A stretch of 54,581 nt of DNA from Eubacterium sp. AF22-8LB (GTDB lineage Bacteria > Bacillota_I > Bacilli_A > Erysipelotrichales > Erysipelotrichaceae): the NCBI RefSeq assembly GCF_003458715.1, contig NZ_QRVI01000016.1:1-54581 (forward strand). Direction: 5' to 3'. Positions 1 through 8,558 of this stretch are shown one piece after another. Position 1 is the first letter of the stretch; each line of letters begins with the position of its first letter. Under the pieces are notes generated by a model. It was given only the letters and a program-made list of their open reading frames with translations. It was not told the DNA's origin and made no database searches. The position numbers were made by a program, and so were the translations under genes.

Positions 1-58
1 AATCACCAACAAATGGTTCTTGTTCCATTGTGTAAATAGTTGCGTTTTTAAATAACAT
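1..58 (-). CDS. Amidohydrolase family protein, N-terminal fragment
   Basis: Only the first 19 codons are in the window. Reading leftward from ATG at 58-56 the protein begins MLFKNATIYTMEQEPFVGD, the usual opening beta-strand of amidohydrolase-fold enzymes (imidazolonepropionase/dihydroorotase-like), where an urea-fold strand precedes the metal-binding barrel. A good Shine-Dalgarno (GAGGTGAT) sits at about 64-71 on the same strand, which supports a genuine start. The gene is divergent from the carboxypeptidase gene at 186. The substrate cannot be told from this fragment. Confidence 0.55.
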   Translation of the reverse strand, partial: MLFKNATIYTMEQEPFVGD

Positions 59-185
59 TTATATCACCTCTAGAGACTATTGTATCACGGTATGAAAAAT
101 ATTACATATTAAATGTAATATTTTGTAAACAAAACTCAATTGTCTTTCATCTGCTTATTTAATATAATGGGTTTTAGGTGATTTT

Positions 186-1358
186 ATGGCAAGAAAGAGA
201 AGGAAAGTAAATACGAAGCGCATCGCAATCCTTGTTTTGATACCTATTATTTGTGTGGGTTTATTGATTGCGAATATGACAAATATTCGTTTGAGTATCA
301 AAGGATATGATAGGGCTGCCAAAAAGGTCGTTTTAAAATTAGATAGTGAAGAAATTCATGATATTTTGAATTGTGATTATGTGATCGACATTGCGAAGTG
401 GGATAAAGTAAAGAATAATTCGCATTATGTGTTGTATGACAAGTATTATCGAATGACAAAATATAAAACTTCCAAGGTTGTATATTTTGTGGATGCTTAT
501 TATGAGCGAATGGAAGATTTGAATTATTTGGGTTATACAACGAATTTCCTATTTAAAAATTCAGATTTATATACCATTAATACTTTGGATACTTTGATAT
601 CTTCAAATATTCCTTATGAAACGACAAAGAAATATTTAGCTGTCAAAGGGGCACAAATTTGTGACATTAAAGATTATGTGGATTCCGAACTAAGTCCATT
701 AAAGGCGGTCTTAAAAGTTTCATATCCTGGCATTGACTCAAGTAAGCGAAATAGTCGTACATATACAATATTAAGTCCAGAAGATACTTTAGTTTTAATT
801 AAAAATGGCTTTAGTGTAGGAAGTGATTATGAGCCAAGTGACTTAAGAAAGGTAAATATTCCTTATGAGAGTGAAGCTGGAAAATTAAGAGATGAGGCAG
901 CTACGGCATTAGAAAAAATGTATAAGGATGGTTTAAAAGAAGGATACGATATCGCAATTAAGAATTCATATCGTTCGTATGAAAAACAAAAGGCGGTTTA
1001 CGATGAATATTTTGCGACATATGATGCAGATTATGCGGCAAACCTAGTTTCTGTTCCTGGATCAAGTGAGCGTCAATGCGGGTTAAGTGTAGATTTAACG
1101 AGTCAAGGTGTGATGGACGGAATTTATGGTACATTTGGAGAAACTCCAGATTATGAATGGGTTGAGAAGAATGCATATAAATATGGTTTCATTTTACGCT
1201 TCCCAGAAAATGCAAGTGATAAAACGGGAGCTACAAATGAGCCATGGCATTTTAGGTATGTTGGAAAGAAAGTCGCAAAAGAAATCTATGATAAGGATTG
1301 GGTCTTAGAGGATTATATTCAGCATCATGGATTTACATACAATATGCGTTTGAATTGA
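186..1358 (+). CDS. VanY-like D-Ala-D-Ala carboxypeptidase family protein (M15B), membrane anchored, zinc ligand substituted
   Basis: A 390-residue protein with a basic N-terminus and one membrane segment at about residues 12-32, so the bulk is extracytoplasmic. The C-terminal half is an M15B (VanY/DacB-like) domain, whose members trim the terminal D-Ala from peptidoglycan stem peptides. The second motif is intact (EPWHFRYVG, His355), and Asp303 of the first motif is present. The first motif, normally S-x-H-x-x-G-x-A-x-D, reads SERQCGLSVD, with Arg296 (codon CGT, 1071-1073) where the first zinc-binding His is expected. The fold looks complete and the frame is open, so this is either a pseudoenzyme or an altered metal site. 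The region at residues 40-200 is not recognised. A TAGGTGAT Shine-Dalgarno precedes ATG 186. Confidence 0.8.
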   Translation: MARKRRKVNTKRIAILVLIPIICVGLLIANMTNIRLSIKGYDRAAKKVVLKLDSEEIHDILNCDYVIDIAKWDKVKNNSHYVLYDKYYRMTKYKTSKVVYFVDAYYERMEDLNYLGYTTNFLFKNSDLYTINTLDTLISSNIPYETTKKYLAVKGAQICDIKDYVDSELSPLKAVLKVSYPGIDSSKRNSRTYTILSPEDTLVLIKNGFSVGSDYEPSDLRKVNIPYESEAGKLRDEAATALEKMYKDGLKEGYDIAIKNSYRSYEKQKAVYDEYFATYDADYAANLVSVPGSSERQCGLSVDLTSQGVMDGIYGTFGETPDYEWVEKNAYKYGFILRFPENASDKTGATNEPWHFRYVGKKVAKEIYDKDWVLEDYIQHHGFTYNMRLN

Positions 1359-1400
1359 CGAATATAAAGGGATTAGATTAAACTAACTGCGGTGATGATT

Positions 1401-2147
1401 ATGTGGTTAGGATTACTAATTCCTTTTTTTGGTACAACATTAGGTTCAGCTTGTGTATACTTTTTGAAAAATACAAACAATGAATTACTATCCCGGTGCT
1501 TTTCGGGAATAGCTTCAGGTGTCATGGTCGCTGCTAGTATATGGTCTTTATTGATGCCGGCAATGGAACAGGAAAAGAATATCTTGATCATTGTACTGGG
1601 GATATTCTTAGGGGCTTTATTACTTCTTTTCTTAGATTGTATGATTCCTCACATTCATCCTGGAACGGATGATGAGGAGGGAAAGGGTTCGCATTTAAAG
1701 AAAACCACAAAGTTAGTCTTTGCGGTAACTTTACATAATATTCCAGAAGGTATGGCCGTTGGGGTAGTCTTGGCACAAGCGATTCAAACTGGAAATTATT
1801 TTTCAGCCTTGGCCCTATCCATTGGGATTGCGATTCAAAACTTTCCTGAAGGAGCTATTCTTTCTTTACCATTAAAGAGTAATGGCTTTTCAAAAAATAA
1901 AGCATTCATGATTGGTGCATTATCTGGTATTGTAGAACCTATATTCGGATATATTACCATTCTGTTTTCAAATTGGATCTTACAAGGTTTACCTTTGTGT
2001 TTAAGTTTTGCGGCAGGCGCCATGTTGTTTGTGGTGATTGAAGAACTTGTTCCTGAAATGGCTCAAGGAAAACATTCCAATCTTCCTACATTTTTTTTCT
2101 TGTTAGGATTTTGCATCATGATGATGTTAGATGTACTTTTAGGATAG
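1401..2147 (+). CDS. ZIP family divalent metal transporter
   Basis: About 248 residues of multi-pass membrane protein. Two ZIP signature helices are visible: HNIPEGMAVGV and, one helix later, QNFPEGAI, which form the binuclear metal site of ZupT-like importers of Zn and other divalent metals. Between the third and fourth helices lies an acidic, His-containing loop (IPHIHPGTDDEEG), typical of the cytoplasmic loop of the family. Upstream in-frame GTG 1392 and ATG 1395 exist, but GGTGAT at 1391-1396 fits a Shine-Dalgarno for ATG 1401 and the same arrangement recurs at 15013. The gene lies 42 bases after the carboxypeptidase. No Zur-like operator was recognised. Confidence 0.88.
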   Translation: MWLGLLIPFFGTTLGSACVYFLKNTNNELLSRCFSGIASGVMVAASIWSLLMPAMEQEKNILIIVLGIFLGALLLLFLDCMIPHIHPGTDDEEGKGSHLKKTTKLVFAVTLHNIPEGMAVGVVLAQAIQTGNYFSALALSIGIAIQNFPEGAILSLPLKSNGFSKNKAFMIGALSGIVEPIFGYITILFSNWILQGLPLCLSFAAGAMLFVVIEELVPEMAQGKHSNLPTFFFLLGFCIMMMLDVLLG

Positions 2148-2240
2148 GGTTTCATTTTTTTCAGAAAAGAGTTAAAATTATTTTACATTATGTAGAAGAC
2201 CAATCGGAATTCTGCATTTTCTTTTGGAAAGGGTGGGGTC

Positions 2241-3584
2241 ATGGAAAGCACAGATTTATTAAAGGGAAGTATATGGAAGTCAATATTGATTTTTTCTTTA
2301 CCATTACTTGTAGGAAATTTATTTCAACAATTATATAATACAGTTGATTCTTATGTGGTAGGAAACTTTGTTAGTTCGCACGCGCTTGCGGCCGTAGGAC
2401 AATCCACTTCCATTATTAATATGTTGGTTGGATTTTTCATGGGATTATCGACTGGAGCCGGTGTTGTGATCGCACAATATTTTGGTGCAAAAGAAATAAA
2501 AAAGATGCAAGATTCGATTCATACATCGCTAGCTCTAACATTGGTTTTATGTGTGTTATTTACTTTTTTAGGAATTATTTTGGCTAGACCTATTTTAGAC
2601 ATGATTGGTTCACCTAAAGAAGTTTTACCTTTAGCTGTTACGTATCTACAAATCTATTTTGCAGGAGTAAGCTTTGCGCTAATCTACAATATGGGAGCCG
2701 GTATTTTAAGAGCTTTAGGCGATAGTAAAAATCCATTGATTTATTTAGTTGTATCCAGTCTAGTTAACATTGTGTTAGATTTTGTATTTGTGATTTACTT
2801 TGACTTAGGAGTTGCCGGTGTTGGCATTGCGACAACTCTAGCTCAGCTAGTTTCTGCCATTTTAGTCATGCATGAATTGATGCATACGGATAAGGATTAT
2901 AAGGTATATATTTCCAAGATTCGTTTTTGTAAGCCAATCCTTTCACGAATTATTTCGATTGGAATTCCAGCGGCTCTACAAAACAGTATTGTTTCCTTTT
3001 CCAATGTCATTGTACAATCGTATATTTCTAGATTTGGATCGGCTGCCGTTGCAGGCTATAGTACAACGACAAAGCTAGATGGATTCTTGCAGCTTCCAAT
3101 TCAAAGCTTCTCAATGGCCATCACAACATTCGTAGGTCAAAACTATGGGGCACAAAACTATAAGCGTGTAAGAAAAGGATTGTATACCACACTTATTATG
3201 TGTGAAGTGATTATTGTATTAGGAGCTTTCTTGATTTATACAAATGGAGACCTCTTAGTTGGACTGTTCTCACAGGATAAAGATGTGATTGTAGCAGGTG
3301 TCACTATGATTTCTGTTTTTGCGCCAGGCTATATCTTCCTTCCCTTATCCCACATTACGGCAGGTGCATTAAGAGGAGTAGGTTTATCGAAGGTTCCAAT
3401 GTATTCGATGATTTTATGTTTCGTTATTTTAAGACAAGTCTATTTGTTTGTGGCAACACAATTTAGTTCAGAATTGATCACTGTATTCTTAGGTTGGCCT
3501 TTGACATGGATTGTAAATGCAGCATTATTAATGGGCTATTATCATATATATTCAAAAAAACTAGTAAGAGGCGAGATATATTAA
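2241..3584 (+). CDS. MATE family efflux transporter
   Basis: A 447-residue protein with about 12 hydrophobic segments in the two-bundle pattern of multidrug and toxin extrusion (MATE) carriers, which export cationic drugs or metabolites using Na+ or H+ gradients. The N-terminal helix (PLLVGNLFQQLYNTVDSYVV) and the helix-7 region (SIGIPAALQNSIVSFSNVIV) are the usual family landmarks, and the length is normal. The substrate cannot be inferred. The 3' end overlaps the 3' end of the convergent rpoN gene by four bases, and the two share a hairpin that probably terminates both transcripts. Confidence 0.9.
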   Translation: MESTDLLKGSIWKSILIFSLPLLVGNLFQQLYNTVDSYVVGNFVSSHALAAVGQSTSIINMLVGFFMGLSTGAGVVIAQYFGAKEIKKMQDSIHTSLALTLVLCVLFTFLGIILARPILDMIGSPKEVLPLAVTYLQIYFAGVSFALIYNMGAGILRALGDSKNPLIYLVVSSLVNIVLDFVFVIYFDLGVAGVGIATTLAQLVSAILVMHELMHTDKDYKVYISKIRFCKPILSRIISIGIPAALQNSIVSFSNVIVQSYISRFGSAAVAGYSTTTKLDGFLQLPIQSFSMAITTFVGQNYGAQNYKRVRKGLYTTLIMCEVIIVLGAFLIYTNGDLLVGLFSQDKDVIVAGVTMISVFAPGYIFLPLSHITAGALRGVGLSKVPMYSMILCFVILRQVYLFVATQFSSELITVFLGWPLTWIVNAALLMGYYHIYSKKLVRGEIY

Positions 3585-3599
3585 TATCCCGCCTTTTTT
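3570..3599. terminator. Bidirectional terminator between MATE gene and rpoN
   Basis: A hairpin with GGCG/CGCC and GATAT/ATATC arms, one mismatch, and a run of six T on the + strand, placed across the overlapping stop codons of the two convergent genes. Confidence 0.65.
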
Positions 3600-4798
3600 C
3601 TTTGTTTTGAATTAGGAATATTTAACTCCTTACGATATTTAGATATGGTTCTTCTTGAAGCATACAATTCCATATCTTCAAGTTCCTTTACAATTTGTTC
3701 ATCCTGTAGAGGATTTTCTTTATCTTCTACCATAATTAATAATTGAATAGCCTTTTGAATCGAGTCCTTACTGCTTCCATTATGTGTTTTTGAAACAAAT
3801 AGATCTTTAACAGGATAGATTTGATTATTGAATTCATAATATTTATCACTGAGTGTTCTAGAAACTGTGGAAATGGAGTATCCAGATTCTTGAGCAATTT
3901 CTTTAAGTGTACATTCTCTTAAATCATCTTGAAATAGAAAGTAATTCTTTTGATGGGTAATCAAAATATTGGCGAGTAAAAGAATGGTCTTATTTCTACG
4001 GTTTAAACTGTCAATATAGAATTTCGCTTCATTTAAATATTTCTTTGCCTCTTTCGATAATTTTACTTCTTCACAATGAAGCGACAGATTTCCCATTTCT
4101 TTAGGGATGATCTTTAATTGATCTTCAATAATCTCGATTGTGAATTCAGGTAATGCGAGATTTGTCGTGCTTTCTGTTGCATATTCACTACATGGAAAAG
4201 GATTGCACTCTTGCATGTGGGCTAATTCATCAAATACAGATTCATAAGGTATATCTAAGGATTCAGAAATCGTATAGAAATCTTTTTCTTCAAGTTCCTT
4301 TGAATAATCCTTTAATATTGTATATGCGATGATATATTCTTTTTCTTTTAGTTGTATCATTAAAGAATCAACACTGTTTTTGGCAGCAACTCCAAGGGGT
4401 TCAAAGGTTTGAATTAAATTTAATGTATCTGTAAATTCTTCTTTTGTACATTTTAAATCGTTTAGAACTATATCTAAGTCATAGTTAAAGAATCCATGAC
4501 TATCTAAGGATTCAATAATATAATCGGCAATGGTTTCATTATGCTTTTGTTTTGTAGTGTGTAGCTGTAGATATAACTCATTCTTTAGGCTTGGTTTATC
4601 TGAAATACCTGCTTCTAAATATTGTTGGATATCTTGGCTAGGGGTGTATTCTAGAAAAGGATTATTTTGGCTGACAGTATATAAAAGGTCGGATAAAGTC
4701 TGTCTATCTTTACTTAATATTTCAAGATGCGACTTTAAACCCGTTGTCATATGGAATGTCTGTTTATAGGTATGTGTATATATCAAGTCTTGTTTCAT
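3581..4798 (-). CDS. rpoN: RNA polymerase sigma-54 factor
   Basis: A 405-residue sigma-54. Region I is short (YKQTFHMTTGLKSHLEILSK then LYTVSQNNPFLEY), followed by the core-binding domain, a helix-turn-helix (EIAQESGYSISTVSRTLSDK) and the C-terminal RpoN box (ASRRTISKYRKELNIP) that reads the -24 promoter element. It is slightly shorter than proteobacterial RpoN, as is usual in Firmicutes. ATG 4798 is kept because region I begins right after it, although no Shine-Dalgarno is visible. The gene is divergent from a LevR-type activator whose target promoter is the only -24/-12 site noticed here, so this sigma factor may largely serve the neighbouring PTS operon. Confidence 0.95.
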   Translation of the reverse strand: MKQDLIYTHTYKQTFHMTTGLKSHLEILSKDRQTLSDLLYTVSQNNPFLEYTPSQDIQQYLEAGISDKPSLKNELYLQLHTTKQKHNETIADYIIESLDSHGFFNYDLDIVLNDLKCTKEEFTDTLNLIQTFEPLGVAAKNSVDSLMIQLKEKEYIIAYTILKDYSKELEEKDFYTISESLDIPYESVFDELAHMQECNPFPCSEYATESTTNLALPEFTIEIIEDQLKIIPKEMGNLSLHCEEVKLSKEAKKYLNEAKFYIDSLNRRNKTILLLANILITHQKNYFLFQDDLRECTLKEIAQESGYSISTVSRTLSDKYYEFNNQIYPVKDLFVSKTHNGSSKDSIQKAIQLLIMVEDKENPLQDEQIVKELEDMELYASRRTISKYRKELNIPNSKQRKKAGY

Positions 4799-4800
4799 AT

Positions 4801-4829
4801 ATATATGTTAGCACATAATGTGGTATAAT
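4801..4829 (+). promoter_or_regulatory. Promoter of the LevR-type activator with an internal palindrome
   Basis: A -10 hexamer TATAAT at 4824-4829 lies 14 bases before the Shine-Dalgarno of the activator. Between the -10 and a weak -35 sits the palindrome CACATAATGTG (4812-4822), in the short rpoN/activator divergent region. It could be an operator for either gene; that role is inference. Confidence 0.5.
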
Positions 4830-4852
4830 CATCTAAAAAAGTGGAGGGTAAC

Positions 4853-7552
4853 ATGATAGAAAAAATATTGGCATATATTTTGGCTTGCTGTAATAATAAT
4901 GAATTTGATCAAACAACAGTTGCCTTAATAAGTGAAAACTTAAAGATCAGTCGATCACAGATATCGGTTGTTTTAAATAAACTAGTGAAAGAAAATAAGC
5001 TTGTTCGTATTGAATCTAAGCCTTTTTGTTTCATTTCCGTTGATTATTTAAAAGAAAAGGGAATTCCCTATAAAGATAATGTATATACAAGTATAAATGA
5101 ATTGATGTCAAACCAGGAAAAGAAGGATTTTGAAAAACTAGTAGGTATGAATCATTCATTGGCTCAAACAGTTAAACAATGTAAGGCTACGATTTCATAC
5201 CCGCCTAATGGTCTACCAATGTTACTTTATGGTCCTACTGGAACAGGTAAATCTTTGATTGCGAAGCTTACGTATGAGTGGGCTAGAAATCAAGGTGTAA
5301 TTGCGAAGGATGGACAATTTATACAGGTAAACTGTAGTGAATATGCGAATAACCCAGAATTATTAACGGCAAATCTATTTGGACATGTCAAAGGTGCCTT
5401 TACAGGTGCTGAAAAAGACAATGAAGGATTGATTGCGCTAGCTGATAATGGTGTCTTGTTTTTGGATGAGGTGCATGAATTAAAGGCGGAGTGTCAGGAA
5501 AAATTATTTTTATTTATGGATCAAGGTATTTATCATCGTGTGGGAGATAATGAAAAGTGGTATAAGTCCAATGTTCGGATTGTATTTGCGACAACAGAAA
5601 ATCCGGATAAGGTTTTATTAAAAACATTGATGCGACGTATTCCTATGATTATTACGATTCCAAGTCTTGAACAAAGAGGCACGCAAGAGCGTATTGAGTT
5701 GTTGCATGATATTTTTAGTCAAGAAGAAAAGCGCTTGAATTGTCAGATCAAAATGAGCAGTAAGGTATATAATGCGTTGTTGCAAAGTAAGATGCCAGGA
5801 AATATTGGTCAATTAAAGAGTAGTGTTCAGTCTTGTTGTATCAATTCCTTATTCGATAAGGTTAATGATGATTTAGTGATTCATTTGGATAGCTTGCCTC
5901 AGGATTTGTTGCAGCAAGTGTATGCCAATCAAAAAACTGTTTTAGATGACGATGAATATATATATGTAGATGATTTACAAGGATACTATAATGGACAAAA
6001 AGAAATCTTACAGTTAAATGAGAGTGTGTTGGCTTGTTACAGACAGTACAAGGAAGAACATATGAATTTGTCGGATTTTATGGCTAAAGAGAAGAATTAT
6101 GTTCAGAAATATTTTGATAATTTAATTTTTAGAAAGAAAGAATCTAGTCAAGTAGATTATTATAATCGTGGTGTGCAGCATATCTTTAATTTGATTGAAT
6201 CTCGATATGGCTTAAAAATCACAAATAATGAAACGTTATCGATTGCTTCTTATTTAGATGAAATTCACCATGAGTATCATGATTTAAGAAGTTGGTTTAT
6301 AAAGCATGAAGAAGAATGTGATGATTTATACCAGTTGCTTCAGGAAGAATTCTTTAGAGCTACTAATGTATCTTTAGAAATCTGTACATATTTAAAGTCT
6401 TATCTGGAAATTGATATGTATTCCATTATTATTTGTACATTTATCTTCTATGTATATAATGTACAAAAAGATTCTAGGCTTTCTCAAAAAGCAGCTGTTG
6501 TACTTTCACATGGCTTTTCTACGGCTTCTAGTATTGCAGATGCAGCCAATCGTTTCTTAGGCCAATATATTTTTGATGCCTTAGATATGCCACTATATAT
6601 TGATACGGCTACAATGATTGAAAAGCTGAATCGTTATTTGGATCGTATTGGCAAGGTAAAAGAACTATATTTATTGGTGGATATGGGAAGCTTAGAAGAT
6701 ATTTATAAGGGTCTGCATATTGAAAATGCCAATATTGGAATTATTAATAATGTCAGTACACCAATCGCATTAGAGATTGGAAATGGCATTCGTAACAATA
6801 TGGAGATGGATGCTTTGCTTCAAAAAACAATTGATGCTTTCCATGTGAATTTTGCGTATCATATTGAAAAGAACCAACTAAAACAACCTGTTATTCTTTG
6901 CTCATGTGCAAGTGGATTAGGAACGGCTAAGAAGTTGAAGTCAATGTTAGAACAGTCTTTTCCAGATGGAATCAATTTAGATGTGAAGACATTAAATTAT
7001 TCGGAATTGATTGAACTAGGTAATAAGAATAATGTATTTGAAGAATATGATGTTCTATGTGTACTTGGAACGTTGGATCCCAATATGGAAGACATTCCAT
7101 TTGTAGGGCTTGAAGACTTGATTATTGAAGATACATTTAATGATTTTAATCAATATTTCAAAGACTATATGGATGAAGAGCAGCTGTCTGTATTTGATAA
7201 AAATATTCTACATAACTTCTCATTGAGTAATATTATGAATGCACTAACGATATTAAATCCAACGAAGCTATTAGAACAGGTTGCCAATGCGATTGATGTT
7301 CTACAGAAATATGTCGGGGTTCGTTTTAGTAATCGTACTTGTTTTGGATTGTATGTACACATTTGTTGCTTGATTGAAAGATTGGTTGTATCTAGAAATG
7401 CAGAATATGACCCAAGCTTAGATTTCTTAAATGAACATAAAGATTTTGTGGACTATGTTAAGAAGGCGTTTAAACAAGTAGAGGATTTCTATGGTGTAGA
7501 TATTCCTACAGAGGAAATGATTCATATTTATAATTATGTGAAGAATAACTAG
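4853..7552 (+). CDS. LevR/GfrR-type sigma-54-dependent PTS-regulated activator
   Basis: An 899-residue activator. In order: an N-terminal helix-turn-helix (QTTVALISENLKISRSQISV); a sigma-54 AAA+ domain with Walker A (GPTGTGKS), the sigma-54-contact loop (KGAFTGAE), Walker B (GVLFLDEVHE) and arginine fingers (LMRRIP); a PTS regulation domain (PRD) near residues 450-550; an EIIA-Man-like domain (VVLSHGFSTASSIADAANRF); an EIIB-like domain with CSCASGLGTAKK; and a second PRD at the C-terminus. This is the LevR/ManR/GfrR layout, in which PTS phosphorylation of the PRDs and EII-like domains sets activity. Start ATG 4853 follows GGAGGG; the upstream GTG 4841 lacks a site. The terminator and -24/-12 promoter directly downstream point to the following PTS operon as its target. 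Confidence 0.93.
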   Translation: MIEKILAYILACCNNNEFDQTTVALISENLKISRSQISVVLNKLVKENKLVRIESKPFCFISVDYLKEKGIPYKDNVYTSINELMSNQEKKDFEKLVGMNHSLAQTVKQCKATISYPPNGLPMLLYGPTGTGKSLIAKLTYEWARNQGVIAKDGQFIQVNCSEYANNPELLTANLFGHVKGAFTGAEKDNEGLIALADNGVLFLDEVHELKAECQEKLFLFMDQGIYHRVGDNEKWYKSNVRIVFATTENPDKVLLKTLMRRIPMIITIPSLEQRGTQERIELLHDIFSQEEKRLNCQIKMSSKVYNALLQSKMPGNIGQLKSSVQSCCINSLFDKVNDDLVIHLDSLPQDLLQQVYANQKTVLDDDEYIYVDDLQGYYNGQKEILQLNESVLACYRQYKEEHMNLSDFMAKEKNYVQKYFDNLIFRKKESSQVDYYNRGVQHIFNLIESRYGLKITNNETLSIASYLDEIHHEYHDLRSWFIKHEEECDDLYQLLQEEFFRATNVSLEICTYLKSYLEIDMYSIIICTFIFYVYNVQKDSRLSQKAAVVLSHGFSTASSIADAANRFLGQYIFDALDMPLYIDTATMIEKLNRYLDRIGKVKELYLLVDMGSLEDIYKGLHIENANIGIINNVSTPIALEIGNGIRNNMEMDALLQKTIDAFHVNFAYHIEKNQLKQPVILCSCASGLGTAKKLKSMLEQSFPDGINLDVKTLNYSELIELGNKNNVFEEYDVLCVLGTLDPNMEDIPFVGLEDLIIEDTFNDFNQYFKDYMDEEQLSVFDKNILHNFSLSNIMNALTILNPTKLLEQVANAIDVLQKYVGVRFSNRTCFGLYVHICCLIERLVVSRNAEYDPSLDFLNEHKDFVDYVKKAFKQVEDFYGVDIPTEEMIHIYNYVKNN

Positions 7553-7581
7553 TAAAGATGGGGAAACTCATCTTTATTTTT
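7553..7581 (+). terminator. Terminator of the activator gene
   Basis: Perfect 8-bp stem TAAAGATG/CATCTTTA with an 8-base loop followed by a T-rich run, immediately after the activator stop codon. It separates activator transcription from the sigma-54 promoter just downstream. Confidence 0.8.
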
Positions 7582-7595
7582 ATATTATTTTTCTA

Positions 7596-7611
7596 TGGCA
7601 CAATATTTGCT
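7596..7611 (+). promoter_or_regulatory. Sigma-54 (-24/-12) promoter of the PTS operon
   Basis: TGGCACAATATTTGCT matches the sigma-54 consensus TGGCAC-N5-TTGCW exactly, 40 bases before the EIIA start. With rpoN and a sigma-54 activator directly upstream, the assignment is strong. No clear upstream activator-binding palindrome was found; it may lie inside the activator coding region. Confidence 0.92.
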
Positions 7612-7651
7612 TGTATATAAGTGAGCGACGTAATCAGAAAGGAGAAAGAAA

Positions 7652-8065
7652 ATGAGTAGAGTGATATTTGCTTCTCATGGAGGATTATCAAAAGGAATGA
7701 AAGATTCTGTTTCTATGATTGTTGGTGACTTGGCGAAGGACGTAGAAACATATAGCTTACTTCCTGGTCAAAATCCTGAAGACTTTTATCAAGAGCTTTC
7801 TAAACAAGCAAAAGAGAGTGATGAACAAATTTTAGTTTTGTGTGACATCAAAGGTGGAAGTGTTCATACAGCTTTATCAAAGCTTGCGGTATTGGATAAT
7901 GTAATGGTTTTCTCAGGAATGAACATGGGATTAGCACTAGATGCAGTGATGAAAAGTCTAGGTGGTGAAGTTAGCTTAGAGGATGCTACAGATTTGATCA
8001 ATGCAGCTAAAGAGGGAATGACTGTTATGAATGGCATGTCTAGCGAAGAAGACGAAGATTTCTAA
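7652..8065 (+). CDS. Mannose-family PTS EIIA component
   Basis: A 137-residue EIIA of the mannose/fructose/sorbose PTS family. The phosphorylation site is His9 in VIFASHGGLSKG; a second conserved stretch is LCDIKGGSVHTAL. In this family HPr phosphorylates EIIA, which passes the phosphate to EIIB. EIIA and EIIB are separate proteins here, as in gfr, dga and lev operons rather than in fused ManX. It is the first gene after the -24/-12 promoter, with a strong Shine-Dalgarno (GAAAGGAG). It most closely matches the layout of the Salmonella gfrABCDEF operon, judged together with the SIS enzymes downstream. Confidence 0.93.
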   Translation: MSRVIFASHGGLSKGMKDSVSMIVGDLAKDVETYSLLPGQNPEDFYQELSKQAKESDEQILVLCDIKGGSVHTALSKLAVLDNVMVFSGMNMGLALDAVMKSLGGEVSLEDATDLINAAKEGMTVMNGMSSEEDEDF

Positions 8066-8080
8066 AAGGAGGAAAATAAC

Positions 8081-8548
8081 ATGATTAAATTATTAAGAGT
8101 AGATCATAGATTGTTACATGGTCAAGTTGCTTTTTCTTGGAAAAATGCAGTTGAAGCCGATTGTATCTTAGTTGCGTGTGACGCAGTTATGAAAGATGAT
8201 TTAAGAAAAACTTCAATCAAATTGGCAAAACCAAATGGTGTTAAATTGGTTATTAAAAATATGGATGATGCAGTGAATGCGATCAACAGTGGTGTTACAG
8301 ATAAATACAAATTATTAATTGTTGTTGAATCTATTAAAGATGCAGAAAGATTATGTAAAGATTGCAACATCAAGAAATTGAATCTTGGTGGAACAAAGGC
8401 AACAGCTGAAACTCGTAATATTTCAAAGGCTATGAATATTACACCAGCAGAAGAAACAATTTTAAAAGGATTATGTGCAGCAGGTGTGGATGTAACAATC
8501 CAAATGGTACCTGAAGATAATGCAGTAAACGTAGAAAAAGTATTATAG
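8081..8548 (+). CDS. Mannose-family PTS EIIB component
   Basis: A 155-residue EIIB of the mannose/sorbose PTS type. The signature VDHRLLHGQV contains the phosphocarrier His13, and the C-terminal part (LNLGGTKATAETRNISKAM, then MVPEDNAVNVEKVL) is typical. It takes phosphate from EIIA and transfers it to the sugar entering through EIIC/EIID. It lies 15 bases after EIIA and 10 before EIIC, with an AGGAGG site, so it is co-transcribed. Confidence 0.94.
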   Translation: MIKLLRVDHRLLHGQVAFSWKNAVEADCILVACDAVMKDDLRKTSIKLAKPNGVKLVIKNMDDAVNAINSGVTDKYKLLIVVESIKDAERLCKDCNIKKLNLGGTKATAETRNISKAMNITPAEETILKGLCAAGVDVTIQMVPEDNAVNVEKVL

Positions 8549-8558
8549 GAGGAGAAAC

